Source: Haplomitrium mnioides
Lineage: Eukaryota > Marchantiophyta > Haplomitriopsida > Calobryales
Length of the DNA: 21,863 nt
Reading direction: 5' to 3'
Assembly (NCBI GenBank): GCA_049999725.1
Contig: JBNGIS010016635.1
Location: forward strand, 1-21,863
Below are positions 1-10,468 of this stretch, piece by piece. A model generated the notes under the pieces. The model ran no database searches. It saw only the letters and a program-made list of their open reading frames with translations, and had not been told where the DNA came from. Each line of letters opens with the position of its first letter. Positions within the stretch are counted from its first letter, which is position 1. Both the position numbers and the translations under genes were made by a program.

Positions 1-1092
1 CTTCTGGCTCAACCTTCTTCCCATTGGACGGTTTGCGTTGGGTCACCTCTTCGCCACTAATGCGCGTCGTTCGAACCGGTTCGTCGACAAGTCGCCTTTT
101 CGCCTTCACTCGCTCTCATTCGGACAAATCAGTGATCAGTCCCCCTTTCGGCTCTCCTCTATGTTTCCATTTTGGCGAATCTGCGCTAGGTCGTCCCTTC
201 AACTTCTGCGCTCCTCCTCCTCTCGGATCTTCGATAGATCGCCTTTCCGGCACTCTCTTGATTTCCTTCGGCCAGACCCGCGATAAGTCGATGTTTCGGG
301 CCCCTTTCCTTGCTCCCCTGTTGGGTTCCTCGCGGATCCCTCTTAACCGGGCTCCCCATGTCGTAAGACGCATCAGAACCAAGTTAAGTGGGCTCCCCAC
401 TTAGGGAGGCGCCTGTCCATAGATCTGCGGGCCTTGTGGTGCCGCCACGTCGTCCATGGAATTCCGTGAAGGCTCTGGAGATGCCACGTTTTCGTGGAAT
501 CTCGCGGGACCTTTCGGGGACTCCACTCTTCCGCCAGGACTTACCGACTCAGATGGAGCGTTTGATCAGCCTCTACAAAGCTCGCTCTTGCTTGCGGGAT
601 CAAGGCATCCCTCAACCCTGGCCTTGCTCGCCCTCGTGACGATCTCACCTCCTCATGTCAGCTCCTGATGCTTGCTTCCTGATTTATGGCCGTTGTAGGA
701 CCCCCGCGATCTGCCTTTCTTCGAAGTGCCTTCGGACTTCCTTGTTGTTGATCCCTTCTTCTTTCTCCTACGATCGCCTCGCCATGGGTGGCTACTCTAT
801 TCCTTCTCCCCAGCTCCCATCCCCGCATCCTCCTTAGGCCCACGGATTCTCGCTGGTCTGCTTTGAAATTGAGAATGGGGCCCCTCCCCTAGTTGTCGAT
901 CACTGCTCTCCTTCCTCCTCCCCTCCGCCATGATCTTGTTTCCCTCCCATGACTCATGCACCTTGCTCTTATCAACTGTTTGAGGTAATCAGCTGTTCCT
1001 GAGAGACCTTCACACTCGCAAAGGGAACATATGGCCAACGGTGCTTCTGATTTCGTGCATTCAGCTTTAGTGCTCCAAACCACCGGCTTACA
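1..1092. repeat. CpG-rich LTR/leader-like non-coding stretch (copy 1)
   Basis: No convincing gene is present. The short open frames overlap on both strands, have unbiased composition and resemble no family I know. The stretch is rich in CpG and TTCG/CTCG words, unlike the rest of the window. It shares blocks with 5441-5830: a 17-base block at 280-296 matches 5563-5579 with one mismatch, and the block CCCTCTTAACCGGG recurs in both. A 12-base word, GGGGACTCCACT, occurs at 516-527 and again at 5702-5713. The recurring blocks and lack of coding suggest the LTR or untranslated leader of an LTR retrotransposon. The family, orientation and ends are unknown, and the left end lies outside the window. 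A minor perfect hairpin, CCACG-TTTT-CGTGG, lies at 484-497. Confidence 0.45.
343..400. repeat. Tandem leader motif TTAAcYGGG..YCCCAY, two copies
   Basis: The motif TTAACCGGGCTCCCCAT (343-359) is followed 41 bp later by TTAAGTGGGCTCCCCAC (384-400). Three further relatives lie in the second leader-like copy near 5696, 5749 and 5790. Repetition of the same short block inside both copies links the two stretches as one family. The function is unknown. Confidence 0.6.
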
Positions 1093-4000
1093 AATCTACT
1101 CTATAAGAGCAAGCTGATGGCGATCCTCCAAGTTGCCTTTGTGTTGAATACAAAGCTATCTACCCTATGAGCCCAAAATTGCATTTGTGTTGAGTTATCT
1201 ACTCTATGAGAGCCACTTGATGGCAATCTCGAGGGTCGCATTTGTGTTGAATACAAAGTAATCTACTCTCTGAGCTCTAAGTCAAATTTGTGTTGAATTC
1301 AAAGCAATCTACTCTATGAGAGCCACTTGATGGCAATGCCTCAAGTCGCATTTGTGCTCGATGCAAAGTAGTCTACTCTATGAGAGCCACCCGACGGCGA
1401 TCCCTAGTCGCATTTATGTTGAATACAAAGTAATCTACTCTATGAGAGCCACCTAATGGCGATCCTCCAAGTTGCATTTGTGTTGAATCCAAAGTAATCT
1501 ACTCTATAAGAGCCAGCTGATGGTGATCCTCCAAGTCGCATTTGTGCTGAATACCAACTAATCAACTCTATGAGCCCAAAGTTGCATTTGTGTTGAGCTA
1601 CCTACTCTATGAGAGCCATCTGAGGGCGATCCTCAGGGTCGCATTTGTGTTGAATACAAAGTAATCTACTCTGTGAGCCCCAAGTCGAATTTGTGTTGAA
1701 TACAAAGTAATCTACTCTATGAGAGCCACTTGATGGCGATCCCCCAAGTCACATGTGTTATGGATCAAAAGCAATGTACTTCATGAGAGCCACCTAATGG
1801 CAATTGTCCAAGTCGTATTTGTGCTGAATACGAAACAATCAACTCTATGAGAGCAAGGTGATGGCAATCCCCCAAGTCGCATTTGTGCCAAAAACAAAAT
1901 AATATACTCTATGAGAGCCAACTAATGGAGATCTCCCATATCACATTTGTGTTTAATACAAAGCAATCTACTCTATGAGAGCGAACTGATGGCAATCCTC
2001 CAAGTCACATTTGTGTTGAATGCAAAGTAATCTACTCTATAACCCCAAGTCGCATTTGTGTTGAATACAAAGCAACCTTTTCTATGAGAGACAACTGATG
2101 GCGATCATCCAAGTCGCATTTGTGCTAAATACAAATTAATCTACTCTATGAGAGCCAACTGATGGTGATCCCCAAAGTCGCATTTGTGCTCAACACAAAA
2201 AAATCTATTATATGAGCCCCAAGGCGCATTTGTGTTGAAGACAAAACAATCTACTCTATGAGAGCCACCTAATGGCGATCCCCAAAGTCGCATTTGTGTT
2301 GAATGCAAATTAATCTACTCTTTGAGAGCTAGCTGATGGCAATCCTCCAAGTCACATTTGTGCTCCACACAAAGTAACATACTCTATGAGCCCCAAGTTG
2401 CATTTGTGCTTAATACAAAGTAATCTAGTCCATGAGAGCCAACTGATGGAGATCCTCTAAGTCGAATTTGTGCTGAATACAAAGTAATCTAGTCCATGAG
2501 AGCCAACTGATGGAGATCCCCTAAGTCGCATTTGTGCTTAATGCAATGTAATCTACTCTATGAGCCGCAAGTCGCAATTGTGCTGAATACAAAACAACCT
2601 ACTCTATGAGAGCCATCTGATGGCGATCTCACAAGTCGCATTTGTGTTCAATACAAAGTAATCTACTCTACGTTGAATACAAAGTAATCTCTTCTATGAG
2701 AGCCACTTAACCGCATCCCTCCCAACTCCCATTTGTGATGAATACAAAGTAATCAACTCTATGAGAGCCAACTCATGGCGATCTTTTAAGTTGCATTTGT
2801 GCTCAATACAAACTAATCTACTCTATGAGCACCAAGTTGCATTTGTGCTAAATACAAAGTAATCTACTATATGAGTGCCAACTGATGGAGATACCCTAAG
2901 TCGCATTTGTATTGAATACAAAGTAATCTACTCTATGAGCCCCAAGTCGCAATTGTGCNNNNNNNNNNTGGCAATCTCCCAAGTCGCATTTGTGTTGAAT
3001 ACAAAGTAATCTACTATATGAGAGTGAGAGCTAGCTGATGGCGATCCTCCTAGTCGCATTTGTGTTGAATATGAAGTAATCTACTCTATAAGAGCCAGCT
3101 AATGGCAATCCTCCAAGTCACATTTGTGTTCAATACAAAGTAATCTACTCTATAAGCCCCAAGTGGCATTTGTGCTAAATACAAAAAAAAATCTACTCTA
3201 TGAGAGCCACTTGATAGCGATCCCTTTAGTCGCATTTGTGTTGAATACAAAGTAATCTACTCTATAAGAGCCAGCTCATGGCGATCTCCCATGTTGAATT
3301 TGTGCTCAATACAAAGTAATCTAATCTCTGAGCCCCTAGTTGAATTTTTGTTGAATACAAAATAATCTACTTTATGAGAGCCACCTTATGGCAATTCTCT
3401 AAGTCGTATTTGTGCTAAATACAAAGCAATCCACTCTATGAGATCCATTTGATGGCGATCCCCCAAGTCGCATTTGTGCTAAGTACAAAGTCACATATTC
3501 TATGAGAGCCAACTGAAGGAGATCCCCCAAGTTGCATTTGTGCTGAATACAAAGCAATCTACTATATGCAAAGAGATCTACTTTATAAGAGCTAGCTAAT
3601 GGCGATTCTCCAAGTCACAATTGTGTTGAATGCAAACTAATCTACTCTATGAGCCCCAAGTTGCATTTTTGTTGAATACAATGTAATCAACTCTATGAGA
3701 GCCACCTTATAGCGATCCGCCAAGTTGAATTTGTGTTGAATACAAAGTAATCTACTCAATGAGCCCCAAGTTGCATTTTTGTTGAATACAAAGTTATCTA
3801 ATCTATGAGCCCCAAGTCGTATTTATGCTAAATACAAAGTAATCTACACTATAAGAGCCCCCTGATGGCGGTCCCCCATATTGCATTTGTGTTCAATACA
3901 AAGTAATCTACTCTGTGAGCCCCAAGTCGCATTTGTGCTTAATACAAATTAATCTACTCTATGAGAGCCACTTGATGGCTATCCTCCAAGTTGCATTTAT

Positions 4001-4203
4001 GCTAAATACAAAGAAATCTACTCAATGAGCCCCAAGTCGCATTTGTGCTCATAACAAAGAAATCTACTCTATGAGAGCTACTTGATGGCGACCCTCTAAG
4101 TCGCATTTGTGTTGAATTGAAAGTAATCTACTATATGAGAGCCAGCTACTAATGATCAACTAAATCGCATTTGTGCTGAATACAAAGTAATCTACTATTT
4201 GAG
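1093..4203. repeat. Satellite array 1 (64/46-bp two-form monomer)
   Basis: This is about 3.1 kb of head-to-tail, diverged monomers. Each starts AATCTACTCTATGAG and ends with a core close to CATTTGTGTTGAATACAAAGT. The long form (about 64 bp) carries an extra block near AGCCACCTGATGGCGATC after ATGAG, and the short form (about 46 bp) lacks it. At this average size the array holds roughly 55 units. The variant unit with GAGCTCTAAGTCAAAT (1272) and the one with GTACTTCATGAGAGCC (1776) both recur in array 2, so the arrays share ancestry above the monomer level. It has no coding potential: open frames are short and broken. The array starts at a monomer boundary and stops after TTTGAG at 4203. Confidence 0.95.
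2959..2968. other. Assembly gap (10 N)
   Basis: There are ten consecutive N inside a monomer of satellite array 1. The flanking sequence leaves a monomer core (AATTGTGC) and resumes inside the 18-bp block of another (TGGCAATC). The true number of repeat units here is therefore unknown, and the array length is not reliable. Confidence 1.
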
Positions 4204-5440
4204 TGTCGAGCATAGCAGTGGCACTCCAACCCCGAAAAGAACAACTCGAGATCGAACTACGCAAGATCTATATAGAAATATGCTCTTAATCCACTTTTAC
4301 TAACTTTCTAGATTCTTTAAAGAGTTTTGAAACTACACTCTATTAGTTCAGAGATGGACCTCTCTCCACTCTAGGACTGACAACCTTCCTCCACAAAACC
4401 AAACACACAAACCACTATTACTACTTACTATAATAGAACAAAAGCCAAGAATTACTCAAAGTGCATGACTGACACTTCTAGGATAAGAAAGTTGTTGTAC
4501 AAGTTGATTTTAAACAGAAGGTGAATCAGAGAAACTCACAAGCAACCAGTTACCTAACCTGCTTGAAACTCTCAAACCAACACTCCTATACCTACCTTCA
4601 TTACAACACCTCACTTCCCTCAAACTAGATATTCAGGCCACTCCAACCCAATATATCCCAAAGCTTGATGCTGAGAACTCAGCTATGGAACAACCCTCCT
4701 GATCTCACATCCAACTGTTGTTCCTCCAACTACCCACTACTCTGTTTGGATGTGAAATGCCCACTTAGTCCCTAGGCACACACAAATCTGAGCACTCCTT
4801 GCTCTACTGCAACCCACCAATCAGCATCCACTGACTGATTGACCACAAAAGGTTCTCTTCTTAAGAATTTAACAATCTAACATACATACAAAAATCTTAA
4901 GTAGAACATAACTCAAATCAGATTTACTGCTACCAAACACCCCACATATCGCAATCTAGAACCCAGAACCCAGACCCACCAACAAAAGACACTCAGGTAC
5001 CCTCTAACATGCTCTCCCCTGATGCAACCTAACTGATTTCTTCAACTGGAACCTGCAGAACACTTACCACCAAGACCTGATCTCAATTCATTGTTCCACA
5101 CATATACTGCTCCTTCCAATTTTTGCAATTTTTCCAAGAGCAGGGGAAAAACCTCACAGACAAACAACGATTGATCTTGATTCCTTGAAGCACATAAATT
5201 GTACAATAAGACTAACCAATTCAAACTAACTTGCTTCTCTACACGCTAACTTCTTTACACTAAGTTTAAAATAAGAACTAACAACTCATAGGCCGTTCTT
5301 AAACTAAATAACACTCTTTCACTAACTTACATAGACTTGGCTCGCCATAAGAACAAATTACTAACAATTGTTCTTATACTAATTTTTGAACTTTCACTAA
5401 CTCTTCTGTTTCCTCTCCCTTCAATTCGAACTTTTCGAAT
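4204..5440. other. A/C-rich region with no recognisable gene
   Basis: This stretch begins TGTCGAGC directly after array 1. It is rich in A and C on the plus strand, with many ACTAAC, CCACTC and CAACCT words. The longest open frame is about 60 codons on the minus strand (5042-5224) and has no recognisable domain or coding bias. I see no repeat units of the satellite here and no clear match to the other leader-like blocks. It could be the untranslated part or spacer of a retroelement, but nothing in the sequence proves this. Confidence 0.5.
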
Positions 5441-5830
5441 TCCTCCAAATAATCATTTCGCCCTTTCGAACTTTCAGTTTGACTTCGACACCAAAACCAC
5501 AACAAATCATTGATTCACCATTTAACTTCTCTCCTCACGCACCTTTCCTTTTCACGCAAAACACCGATAAGTCGTTGTTTCATATATCATTATTTTGCTT
5601 CATCACCATTTCGCCAATCATCCTTCCGTCAATCTCCTCGGAAAGTAACCTTCCTAAATGGTACTCTCCACTTCGTAATCCTAATCAGAACCATTTTAAC
5701 TGGGGACTCCACTTTGGATCCTCACACGGACATTCAACGTAAACCCTCTTAACCGGGTGTCCCATCTCGGAAAACAAATTGAAATCCCCTTAACTGAGGT
5801 TCCCCACAAAGGAAGGTGACTCTCCAAAGC
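5441..5830. repeat. LTR/leader-like stretch (copy 2), AT-shifted
   Basis: This is a diverged relative of 1-420. It carries CGATAAGTCGTTGTTTC (5563-5579; copy 1 has one mismatch at 280-296). It also has three TTAAC-GGG-CCCA motifs at 5696-5712, 5749-5765 and 5790-5806. The block TCAGAACCA before the first motif also precedes the second motif of copy 1 (near 375), so the order of blocks differs between the copies. It is poorer in CpG than copy 1. The piece ACTGGGGACTCCACTTTGG resembles the leader just after the primer-binding site of some plant Tat/Ogre-type elements, but the neighbouring integrase lies on the other strand, so I do not assign it. Confidence 0.45.
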
Positions 5831-6745
5831 CTTCTTCAGACCATGGACTCCCTCGAAACTCCCTTCCGCTCGCTTCCAATTCGTTCTTATTCCTTTAAAA
5901 TTTTCAATTCCTTCCGATTACAGGACAAATTTCGTCAGCCAATCACTCCCTCACAGCTGATCGATCCTTACTCAACATTTCTCACCTCATTTCTCCCATC
6001 GAGCTCTTACGAACGACCATTCTTCCCTTCAATCCGTAAAGCTCTTCAATAATTTCGAGTCCTTTATTCAAATCAGGTAGCCCTTCATTCTTCGTCATTC
6101 GTAATTCCAGCACAACATTCAATTTCGTAACACAGCCAGACATTCGAATTTCTAGCGCAACCTCATTCAATTTGTCGCAGCATCCATTTATTTCCCTTTC
6201 ATCAATTTCTCCAACATCGAGGTTTGATCAATTCTCCCCAGCGCAACACTCACTCGATTCCTTCCGAATCCATTCCTTTACTTGAATCAGTCGCAGACCA
6301 ATATTCAATTTCAGTAACAATTTCCGTTCTTCGATTCAACCATATTTGATTCCGCAAGAAAGGAAGTCTTCACAACAGGCCAATCAATTCTCCTTTGCCT
6401 TCATCCTTCAATTCCAATTTCTTCAATTTCAAATCCTTCACATCCTCTTTCAAATCAATTTCGCAATAGGGAAGCCTTCACAACATCTCCTTCAAATTAC
6501 TTAAAGCCTTCACTGAATTCGCGGAGCTTGCAGAGATCGGATTGCAGCATTCCTCTTCATTTTTCCATTCGTATACAGATCCCATCATCGTTCACATTTC
6601 TTCCTCACAGAGAAGAAAATCTTTCCTTCCTACAAATCGATCTCCTCAATCAGACAGATCACAAGGAAAGAATCTTCTTGCAGATCAATCCTCGCTCACA
6701 AACACTTCGCAACAGGTGGCCTTCCCTAGTCACTTCCAAATATCC
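5831..6745. other. Pyrimidine-rich, TTCAATTC-rich LTR-like sequence
   Basis: This is simple, pyrimidine-biased sequence with many scattered words such as TTCAATTC, CTTCAATT, CCTTC and TTCGCAA. Two overlapping open frames at 6528-6790 follow from the low stop density of such sequence and look like nothing known. It lies 3' of the minus-strand integrase remnant, so part of it may be that element's 3' untranslated region or LTR. No terminal TG..CA pair or polypurine tract could be fixed. Confidence 0.35.
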
Positions 6746-6784
6746 CATAAGTCTTATGTCATAAGTCAGAAGTACTATATAAAC
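6746..6784 (+). promoter_or_regulatory. Interlocked palindromes followed by a TATA-like box
   Basis: The arms CATAAG (6746-6751), CTTATG (6753-6758) and CATAAG (6760-6765) alternate with single T spacers, giving two overlapping inverted repeats. Ten bases further on is CTATATAAAC (6775-6784), a good plant TATA box on the plus strand; the reverse strand reads GTTTATATAG, which is weaker. This could be a core promoter inside an LTR. No gene follows it on the plus strand. Function is inferred from motif shape only. Confidence 0.3.
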
Positions 6785-7262
6785 ATTTGACACTAATTAC
6801 CTTTCGAGAGGCAGCCCCACAGGAGTGTAAGGCCACCGCTTATCACTTTGCCCCTGGACTGACCTAGTTCATGGCACAAAAGTGCAACTTATCCTCCGAT
6901 ACACTTTGATTGGCTCTTGGACAAGCTGTCCATCAACACATGTAGCATAGCAGTAGATAGGGGCTAGCCTTGGCCCTCAACAATAAAATTAGTTTTACCC
7001 CAAAAAACAATTTTCTCTCTCTGAAAAGAACATCAACTTCTTCATCACTTAGCCCTCTCTCCTTGGCCAATGATATAAAAAATGTTTCTCTAATCCTTAC
7101 ATCTTACAATTCTATACTCATTAATCTAAAACTTGAAGCTTTACCATTTCCTTCTTACTTCACTGCGTCGAAAAAAACTTGTTCAATCTACTTCTGATTC
7201 TCTGTCAGCAACCGTGCTCCCACATAGCCCCCTCCTCCATCGCGCAGTATCCTCGCAAGCGT
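6785..7262. other. Region downstream of the integrase remnant, no gene seen
   Basis: This lies between the TATA-like site and the natural end of the minus-strand integrase frame, where the 3' untranslated region and start of a 3' LTR of that element would be expected. The AT-rich open frame at 6970-7197 on the plus strand resembles nothing known. I could not identify a polypurine tract or an LTR end. Confidence 0.35.
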
Positions 7263-8043
7263 TCATGAATAATATCGCTTCACTTTTGATCCATTAACTT
7301 GTGTCTCTAACACTTCCCATGTTAAAGTCTTTTAACTCCAACGATCCATTCTCAAAAATCTTTGAAACTATATAAGGTCCCATCCATCTTACATGGAATT
7401 TTCTTGGGAACTGAAAATAACGACTATCATACAAAAGTACTAGATCCCTTTAAAAAATATTCACCTTTTTCAACTTGGAATCATAGCCTTCTTTCCTTTT
7501 GTTCTGGACTTTTTCAGTTTCAGCCACAGCCTGAACTCTTTCTTCCTCCAGCTTGACTAAGTCCATAATCCGTTTTAATAAACTCTCCTCATTTGGCATC
7601 CGTTCCTCTTCAGCAATCCTAATAGACGCCACCTCTCATTCTAGTAGTACTAAAGAATGGGTACCATAAACCAGATAAAATGGAGTCTGCTTCGTAGTAA
7701 CTTTCTCCGCTGTTCTATAAGCCCACAAAGCTAAGTACAGCTTTCTGTCCCAATCCGACGAGTACGCTGAACAAATCTTTGTCAAAATCTTACACAGCAA
7801 TCCATCAACTCTTTCGGTATGTCCATTCGCTTTTGGATTATCAGGTGTTGTCTTCCTATGTTTAATCATATAGGTGTCAGTAAGACGTTGAATCACCTCA
7901 TTCAGAAAATGAGTTCCTTTGTCACTAATCAACTATAACAGACATCCAAACCTTGTGATTATGTTCTTAAACACGAAGTTAGCAACCTCCACTACTTCAT
8001 CTCTACGTGTAGCTTTTGCTTCCACCCATTTGGTATCATAATC
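7263..8043 (-). pseudogene. Ty3/gypsy retrotransposon integrase, C-terminal half (broken)
   Basis: The minus strand encodes the second half of a plant Ty3/gypsy integrase, the enzyme that inserts retroelement DNA into the chromosome. Reading down from 8043 there is the TKWVEA block, then SDKGTHF with the second catalytic Asp (7921-7923), then NGHTERVDG with the catalytic Glu (7813-7815). The spacing is D-35-E, as in the DDE family. The C-terminal part has DLVLLYDSRYF, RWMGPY and a VNGSKVKRYYS end. The first catalytic Asp, upstream, is missing because the satellite array begins there. Stops lie at 7933-7935, 7636-7638 and 7450-7452, all in one frame, and a one-base loss near 7318 shifts the last 18 codons before the terminal stop at 7263-7265. 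No chromodomain follows, which favours a non-chromoviral (Tat/Athila-type) lineage. It is inactive. Confidence 0.9.
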
Positions 8044-10468
8044 CAAAGTAATCTACTCTATAAGAGCCAATTGATGACAATCACCCAAGTCGCATTTGTG
8101 TTGAATACAAAGTAATCTACTATATGAGCACCAAGTTGCATTTGTGCTCAATAATCTACTCTATGAGAGGCACTAGATAGTGATCCCCCAAGTCGTATTT
8201 GTGCTGAATACAAAACAATCTATTCTATGAGCCCCAAATCGCATTTGTGTTGAATACAAAGTAATCTACTCTATGAGAGGCACCTAATGACGATCTCCCA
8301 AGTCATATTTGTGCTTAATACAAAGTAATTTTCTCTATGAAAGCCAACTGATAGCGATCTCCCAAGTCCCATTTATGCTGAATACAAAGTAATCTACTCT
8401 ATAAGCCCCAAGTCGCAATTGTGTTGGATACAAAGAAACCTACTCTATGAGAGCCACCTGATGGCAATCCTCCAAGTAGCATTTGTGCTGAATATCAAGT
8501 AATCTAGTCTTTAAGAGCCAGCTGATGGTGATCCTCCAAGTTACATTTGTGCTTAATACCAAGTAATCTAATCTATCATCCCCAAATCGCATTTGTGCTA
8601 AATACAAAGTACTATATGACCTCCAAGTCGCATTTGTGTTGAATACAAATTAATCTACTCTATAAGCCCCAAGTCAAAATTGTGTTGAATACAAAGTAAT
8701 CTTTTCTATGAGAGCCACTAGATGGCGATCCCCTAAGTTGCATTTGTGTTGAATCCAACTTGATCTACTCTATTTGAGCCAGCTAATGGCAATCTCCAAT
8801 GTTGTATTTGTGCTCAAAACAAAGTAATCTACGTTATGAGCCCCAAGTCGCATTTGTGTTGAATACAAAATAATCTACTCTATGAGAGCCAGTTGATGGT
8901 GATCCCCCAAGTCGCATTTGTGCTAAACACAAAGTAATATACTCTATGAGCCCCAAGTTGCATTTGTACTAAATAAAAAGTAATCTACTCTATGAGAGCC
9001 AACTGAAGGAGATCTCCCCAAGTCGCATTTGTTCTAAGTACAAAGCAATCTACTTTGTTAGCTCCAAGTCCCATTTGTGCTGAATACAAAGTAATCTACT
9101 CTATGAGCCCCAAGTCACAATTGTGGTGAATACAAAGTAACCTTTTCTAAGAGAGCCACCTGATGGCAATCCTCAAGTTGCATTTGTGCGGAATACAAAG
9201 TAATCTAGTCTATGAGCATCAAGTCGTGTTTGTGCTGGAAACAAAATAATCTAGTCTACAAGAGCCACTTGACAGCCATCCATTGTCGCATTTGTGCTCA
9301 AAACAAAATAATCTACTCTATAAGAGCCACCTGACGACGATCCATAGTCGCATTTGTATTGAATACAAAGTAATCTTCTTTATAAGAGCCACTTGATGGC
9401 AATCCTCTAAGTCACATTTTTGCTGAATCCAAAGTAATCTACTCTATAAGAGCGAGCTGATGGCGATCCTCCAAGTTGCATTTGTGTTGAATACAAAGCA
9501 ATCTACTCTATGAGCCAAAAGTTGCATTCGTGCTGAGTTATCTACTCTTTGAGAGCCACTTGATGGAGATCCCGGGAGTCGCATTTGTGCTGAATACAAG
9601 GTAATCTACTCTGTGAGCTCTAAGTCAAATTTGTGTTGAATTCAAAGCAATCTACTCTATGAGAGCCACTTGATGGCGATGCCCCAAGTCGCATTTGTGC
9701 TCGATGCATAATAGTCTACTTTATGAGCCCCAAGTCGCATTGATGTTGAATACAAAGCACTCTGCTCTATGAGAGCCACCCAATGGCGATCTCCAGTTGC
9801 ATTTATGTTGAATACAAAGTAATCTACTCTATGAGACCCACCTCATGGCGCTCCTCCAAGTCGCATTTGTGTTGAATCCAAAGTAATCTACTCTATAAGA
9901 GCCAGTTGATAGAGATCCTCCAAGTCGCATTTGTGCTGAAAACAAAGTTATCTACTCTATGAGCCCAAAGTTGCATTTGTGGTGAGCTACCTACTCTATG
10001 AGAGCCACCTGATGGCGATCTCTTGGGTCGCATTTCTGCTGAATACAAAGTAATCTACTCTATGAGCCCCAAGTCGAATTTGTGTTGAATACAAAGTAAT
10101 CTACTCTATGAGAGCCACCTGATGACGATCCCTCAGGTCGCATGTGTGATGGATCCAAAGTAATGTACTTCATGAGAGCCAACTAATGGCAATCGTCCAA
10201 GTTGCATTTGACAATGTGCTGAATACAAAACAATCAACTATATAAGAGCCACTTGATGGCAATCCCCCAAGTCGAATTTGTGCCAAAAACAAAATAATAT
10301 ACTCTCTGAGAGCCAACTAATGGAGATTCCCAATGTCGTATTTGTGCTTAATGCAAAGCAATCTACTCTATGAGAGCCAATTGATGGTGATCCTCCAAGT
10401 CGCATTTGTGCTTAATGCTGAGTAATCTACTCTATAACCCCAAGTTGCATTTGTATTGAATACAAAGT

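Noticed and set aside
24-843. Several open frames of 60-126 codons on both strands
   Set aside because: They overlap one another on both strands in CpG-rich sequence, where stops are rare, and none resembles a protein domain. They are better explained by composition.
1093-4203. CRISPR-like array of regular repeats
   Set aside because: There are no unique spacers. The whole unit is repeated and diverged, and the setting is a eukaryotic genome with retroelements.
5694-5735. Primer-binding site of a plus-strand Tat/Ogre-type retrotransposon
   Set aside because: The GGGGACTCCACT wording is suggestive, but no LTR end directly before it, no complementary tRNA end that I could confirm and no plus-strand gag or pol follows. 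The nearby integrase is on the minus strand.
8031-8043. First catalytic Asp of the integrase in the DYDTKW block
   Set aside because: In this family the first catalytic Asp lies further upstream, in a DF.GP-type block. The Asp here is a conserved neighbour, so the true first catalytic residue is lost with the truncated part.
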